NCBI RefSeq assembly: GCF_034314105.1
Contig: NZ_JAVIWJ010000001.1
Location: 2,915,501 to 2,979,500 of the forward strand
From: Pseudomonas sp. AB6
GTDB lineage: Bacteria > Pseudomonadota > Gammaproteobacteria > Pseudomonadales > Pseudomonadaceae
Direction of reading: 5' to 3'
DNA: 64,000 bases
A program made the position numbers and the translations under genes. Every line of letters begins with the position of its first letter. The first letter of the stretch is position 1. Positions 60,486-64,000 of this stretch are shown here, one piece after another. Below the pieces are notes generated by a model. That model made no database searches. It worked only from the letters and a program-made list of their open reading frames with translations, and was not told the DNA's origin.

Positions 60486-61216
60486 TTTCAATCAAAAATA
60501 TCAACAAGTGGTATGGCGACTTTCAAGTGCTCACCGATTGCAGCACTGAAGTCAAAAAGGGCGAAGTGGTGGTGGTTTGCGGCCCCTCGGGCTCCGGCAA
60601 ATCGACCCTGATCAAGTGCGTGAACGCGCTTGAGCCGTTCCAGAAGGGTGACGTGATTGTCGACGGTACCTCCATCGCTGATCCTAAGACCAATTTGCCA
60701 AAACTGCGTTCGCGGGTCGGCATGGTGTTCCAGCATTTCGAGCTGTTCCCGCACTTGTCCATCGTTGAAAACCTGACCATCGCGCAGATCAAAGTCCTTG
60801 GCCGCAGTAAAGAAGAGGCTACCGACAAAGGCCTGAAGCTGTTGGAAAGAGTTGGTCTGTCTGCCCACGCCAATAAGCATCCGGGACAATTGTCCGGCGG
60901 CCAACAACAGCGCGTGGCAATTGCCCGGGCGTTGGCGATGGACCCGGTGGTAATGCTGTTCGACGAACCCACCTCGGCGCTTGATCCAGAAATGGTCAAC
61001 GAAGTGCTCGACGTCATGGTGCAACTGGCCCAAGAAGGTATGACTATGATGTGCGTGACCCACGAAATGGGCTTCGCCCGGAAAGTGGCAAATCGGGTGA
61101 TCTTCATGGACCAAGGATTAATCGTTGAAGACTGTGAAAAAGAAGAATTCTTTGGTGATGTGACCGCGCGTTCCGAGCGCGCCCAGCAATTTCTCGCCAA
61201 AATTCTGCAGCACTAA
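60482..61216 (+). CDS. gltL: Glutamate/aspartate ABC transporter ATPase (GltL/AatP)
   Basis: 244 residues. Walker [11 protein letters not shown]-loop [10 protein letters not shown], signature LSGGQQQR, Walker [17 protein letters not shown] and CVTHEMGFA. Energises gltJK. Last transporter gene; the sensor kinase gene follows 66 bases later. Confidence 0.95.
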   Translation: MISIKNINKWYGDFQVLTDCSTEVKKGEVVVVCGPSGSGKSTLIKCVNALEPFQKGDVIVDGTSIADPKTNLPKLRSRVGMVFQHFELFPHLSIVENLTIAQIKVLGRSKEEATDKGLKLLERVGLSAHANKHPGQLSGGQQQRVAIARALAMDPVVMLFDEPTSALDPEMVNEVLDVMVQLAQEGMTMMCVTHEMGFARKVANRVIFMDQGLIVEDCEKEEFFGDVTARSERAQQFLAKILQH

Positions 61217-61282
61217 GCAATTCTGGCTGTCCGCGCCCGCGTAGATTGCGGCGCGGACGCTGGTCGGTCCTGGACGACTGTG

Positions 61283-63193
61283 ATGAAATGCGACCCCGAA
61301 TCCTATCGCGCGCCCCCGCCATCACTTGCCGTGAAACCCCGCCTGATACGCCATCTGTTCATTCCCCCGCTGATCATCCTGCTGATGATTGCGCTCGGTT
61401 ACGTCAGCTATTTGGTCAGCGAGCGCAATGGCGTAAAGGCTTTAAGTGAAAATGGCCAGCGTCAGTTGGAACTTCACGCTCGTACGGTCGAAAGCGAAAT
61501 AAACCGCTACACCTACCTGCCGAGCGTGCTTGAACTTGAAGCCAACGTCTCGCGCTTGCTCAATGACCCGACGCCGGAGCTGAGACAGAACGTCAACAAC
61601 TACCTTGAAGGGCTGAATCGACGCAGCCGCAGTCGGGCTATTTATGTCCTCGACACCACCGGCCGGGTACTGGCCACCAGTAACTGGCGCGACGCTGACA
61701 GTTATCTGGGTGAAGATCTGTCGTTTCGTGCCTACTTTCAAGATGCCGTACGCGGTCTGCCTGGGCGCTTTTACGGGATCGGAAGCACCACTGGCGAAGC
61801 GGGATATTACCTGGCCCACGGACTGGAAGAGCAAGGCAAAATCATTGGAGTAGCCGTCATCAAGGTTCGCCTTGAGGCGCTAGAAGAACGTTGGCAGCGC
61901 GCACGCCTGGAAGCTTACGTCACCGACGAAAACGGCATCATTATTCTGTCGAGTGACCCGGCGCGCAAGCTCAAATCGGTTCGCCCGCTGACGCCCGAAA
62001 TCAAAGAGCGCCTCGCCCGCAGCCTGCAATATTACTGGTGGCCGCTCAACGAACTGGTGCCATTGGCCCGTGAGCCGCTGGCTGAAGGTGCAGAGAAACT
62101 GACGTTCCCTGCTAATAGTAGCGTCGACCACGACCACAGCCAGGTCAGCTACCTGGCGCAAACCACACAACTAAGCGATACGCCTTGGCACCTGACCTTG
62201 CTGACGCCGCTGGAAGAGCTGAGCAGCGAAGCAACCCGTCAAGGGATGCTGGTGGCGGTAGCCTGTGCGCTTGTAGCGTTTCTGCTGATTGCCTGGAACG
62301 AACGGCGCAAAATGCTCTCAACCCGACTGGCCGCCCGCGAGGCCTTGCAAGCCGCCAACGACGAACTTGAACGCAAGATTGCTGAACGCACGGCGGATTT
62401 ACGTGCCAGCAACGAACGCCTGAAAAGTCAGATTCGAGAGCGACGCCAAGCGGAAGACACCTTGCGCCGAGCTCAAGACGAACTGGTTCAGGCAGGCAAG
62501 CTCGCGGCCATCGGCCAGATGTCCACCAGCATCGCCCATGAACTCAATCAACCCTTGGCTGCCCTGCGCACCTTGTCCGGCAACACCGTCCGGTTCATTG
62601 AGCGCGGTGCGCTAGACACGGCCAGCACCAATTTGCGGACTATTAACGATCTGGTAGATCGCATGGGCCGAATAACCGCTAGCCTGCGCGCCTTTGCTCG
62701 ACGTGGCGATGACCAGGGCCAAGCGTCCCTCGGCCTGGCGGTCGCCGCCGCGCTGCAAATCCTCAGTGGCCGGCTGGAAAACTTCCATCTGCAATTGCAT
62801 GAACACTTCGACAACGTGGCATTGAAAATCGACCAAACGCGTCTGGAGCAAATTTTGGTCAACTTGATCGGCAACGCGCTGGATGCCATGCATGACAAAC
62901 CGCAGCCTGAATTGTGGCTAGAAGGCGAAGTGGCTGACAGCCGTTACCGCTTGTACGTGCGGGACAATGGCCACGGCATCGACTCCGAAGCACGTAAACA
63001 TTTGTTCGAACCGTTCTTTACGACCAAACCGGGCGAGCACGGTCTCGGGCTGGGATTGACCCTTTCCGCCAGCCTTGCCGCCGCCGCCGGGGGAACCCTC
63101 AGCGCGGAGCACCCACCCGGAGGTGGCACGGCCTTTGTCCTTAGCCTGCCACTGCTGACTGCGCCCAAGCCTCGTGGAACCGAACCGACATGA
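61283..63193 (+). CDS. aauS: Sensor histidine kinase for acidic amino acids (AauS/DctB-like)
   Basis: 636 residues from the ATG at 61283 (a GTG one codon earlier is possible). Membrane helices at about 24-44 and 316-336 enclose a periplasmic double-PAS sensor of DctB type (RSRAIYVLDTTGRVLATSNWRD and YVTDENGIIILSSDP). A coiled linker is followed by the phospho-acceptor histidine in IAHELNQPLAALR and N/G boxes (QILVNLIGNALDAM, VRDNGHGID, GLGLGLTLSASL). Sits after gltIJKL as aauS does in P. putida. Confidence 0.85.
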   Translation: MKCDPESYRAPPPSLAVKPRLIRHLFIPPLIILLMIALGYVSYLVSERNGVKALSENGQRQLELHARTVESEINRYTYLPSVLELEANVSRLLNDPTPELRQNVNNYLEGLNRRSRSRAIYVLDTTGRVLATSNWRDADSYLGEDLSFRAYFQDAVRGLPGRFYGIGSTTGEAGYYLAHGLEEQGKIIGVAVIKVRLEALEERWQRARLEAYVTDENGIIILSSDPARKLKSVRPLTPEIKERLARSLQYYWWPLNELVPLAREPLAEGAEKLTFPANSSVDHDHSQVSYLAQTTQLSDTPWHLTLLTPLEELSSEATRQGMLVAVACALVAFLLIAWNERRKMLSTRLAAREALQAANDELERKIAERTADLRASNERLKSQIRERRQAEDTLRRAQDELVQAGKLAAIGQMSTSIAHELNQPLAALRTLSGNTVRFIERGALDTASTNLRTINDLVDRMGRITASLRAFARRGDDQGQASLGLAVAAALQILSGRLENFHLQLHEHFDNVALKIDQTRLEQILVNLIGNALDAMHDKPQPELWLEGEVADSRYRLYVRDNGHGIDSEARKHLFEPFFTTKPGEHGLGLGLTLSASLAAAAGGTLSAEHPPGGGTAFVLSLPLLTAPKPRGTEPT

Positions 63194-64000
63194 ATGAGCC
63201 AGCAAGTATGAATAGCGATCTGACCGTTCTGATCGTCGAAGATGACCCACACGTGCTACTGGGCTGTCAGCAAGCACTGGCCCTAGAAGATATCCTCAGC
63301 GAAGGTGTCGGCAGTGCCGAGGAAGCGCTTGCGCGAATCGGCGACAATTTTGCCGGTATTGTCATCAGCGATGTTCGCTTGCCCGGCATCGACGGCTTGG
63401 AGTTATTGACCCGCCTCAAAGCCCGCGATCGAAGCCTGCCGGTGGTGCTGATCACCGGACACGGCGATATTTCCATGGCCGTCAACGCGATGCGCGATGG
63501 CGCTTACGACTTCATGGAAAAACCCTTTTCTCCCGAACGTTTGGTTGAAGTGGCACGACGCGCTTTAGAGCAGCGCGGCCTGGCTCGCGAGGTGTCGTCA
63601 CTGCGCCGGCAACTGGCTGAGCGTAGCTCGCTTGAGGGCCGTATTATTGGTCGCTCCCCCGCCATGCAGAATCTACGGGCGCTAATCGTCAACGTCGCCG
63701 ACACGTCGGCTAATGTGCTGATTGAAGGCGAAACCGGCACTGGCAAGGAGCTGGTTGCCCGCTGCTTACATGACTTCAGTCGCCGCCATTCCCATCAGTT
63801 CGTCGCGCTCAATTGCGGAGGTCTGCCAGAAAGCCTCTTCGAAAGCGAAATTTTTGGCCATGAAGCAAACGCATTTACCGGCGCTGGCAAACGGCGGATT
63901 GGCAAGATCGAACACGCCCACAACGGCACGCTGTTTCTCGATGAAGTAGAGAGCATGCCACTGAACCTGCAAATCAAACTGCTGCGAGTCCTGCAAGAAC
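63190..64000 (+). CDS. aauR: Sigma-54 response regulator (AauR/DctD-like), 3' end outside window
   Basis: Open to the window edge, 270 residues seen. Start ATG shares ATGA with the aauS stop. Receiver: EDDP, phospho-acceptor in VISDVRLPGIDG, ITGHGD, EKPF. AAA+ domain: Walker A GETGTGKE and Walker B GTLFLDEVES. The sigma-54 contact loop reads NAFTGA, not GAFTGA (HEANAFTGAGKRR). Expected to bind the palindromes at 57.8 kb. Confidence 0.85.
   Translation, partial: MNEPASMNSDLTVLIVEDDPHVLLGCQQALALEDILSEGVGSAEEALARIGDNFAGIVISDVRLPGIDGLELLTRLKARDRSLPVVLITGHGDISMAVNAMRDGAYDFMEKPFSPERLVEVARRALEQRGLAREVSSLRRQLAERSSLEGRIIGRSPAMQNLRALIVNVADTSANVLIEGETGTGKELVARCLHDFSRRHSHQFVALNCGGLPESLFESEIFGHEANAFTGAGKRRIGKIEHAHNGTLFLDEVESMPLNLQIKLLRVLQE

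Overview
The window is chromosomal DNA of a Pseudomonas, most like the fluorescens/syringae side of the genus. The evidence is gene order shared with P. aeruginosa (nth next to a PA3496-type gene; argG-motY-pyrC-rnt-bfd-bfr-grxD; phzF-ybaK-glpF-glpK-glpR-glpD), a glutamate/aspartate transporter with an AauSR-type sigma-54 system, Pseudomonas REP palindromes and Pseudomonas-type ArgR operators. The species cannot be fixed from the sequence alone. I see no tRNA, rRNA, CRISPR array, insertion sequence or prophage.

Layout. 1-9.2 kb: an FAD oxidoreductase (5' end outside the window), a Cds1-like PLP enzyme, a glycine-zipper lipoprotein, pdxH with an OmpA-type lipoprotein, an EstB-type serine hydrolase, a decayed glycoside hydrolase end and dinG. 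9.3-17.3 kb: a CopD-like membrane protein, a collagen-like secreted protein coupled to DUF1145, twin OmpA/thrombospondin-repeat lipoproteins with hairpin leaders, small SEC-C proteins and a penicillin-acylase lipoprotein. 17.5-28.1 kb: the ligase-associated DNA repair set (exonuclease, ATP-dependent ligase, Lhr-type helicase, PdeM), split in the middle by an aotJQMOP-like basic amino acid transporter. 28.1-37.9 kb: dcd, a cold-shock gene, apbC, metG, then an Rnf-like operon (A, B, D, G, E) with nth. 37.9-41 kb: an orphan LuxR-type response regulator and an AT-richer, gene-poor stretch with one helix-turn-helix protein. 41-50.6 kb: argG, motY, pyrC, rnt, iron storage genes, grxD, a molybdopterin enzyme, argF and a dead ABC ATPase gene. 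50.9-57.8 kb: phzF-like, ybaK and the glycerol regulon. 57.8-64 kb: gltIJKL (aatJQMP) with AauS and AauR; AauR runs off the right edge.

How genes work together. argG and argF each carry an ArgR-type operator. glpF and glpD carry inverted repeats that fit GlpR operators. The glutamate/aspartate transporter has two AauR-type palindromes and a -24/-12 promoter, and its own two-component pair lies downstream.

The strongest unusual object is the Rnf-like operon. It has no rnfC. Its RnfA and RnfE have lost three of the four cysteines expected to hold the intramembrane 2Fe-2S cluster. Its RnfB lacks the membrane anchor and carries a long basic/coiled tail. RnfD and RnfG keep their FMN-attachment threonines and RnfB keeps its cluster cysteines. 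This looks like a rewired electron-transfer complex rather than a pseudogene.
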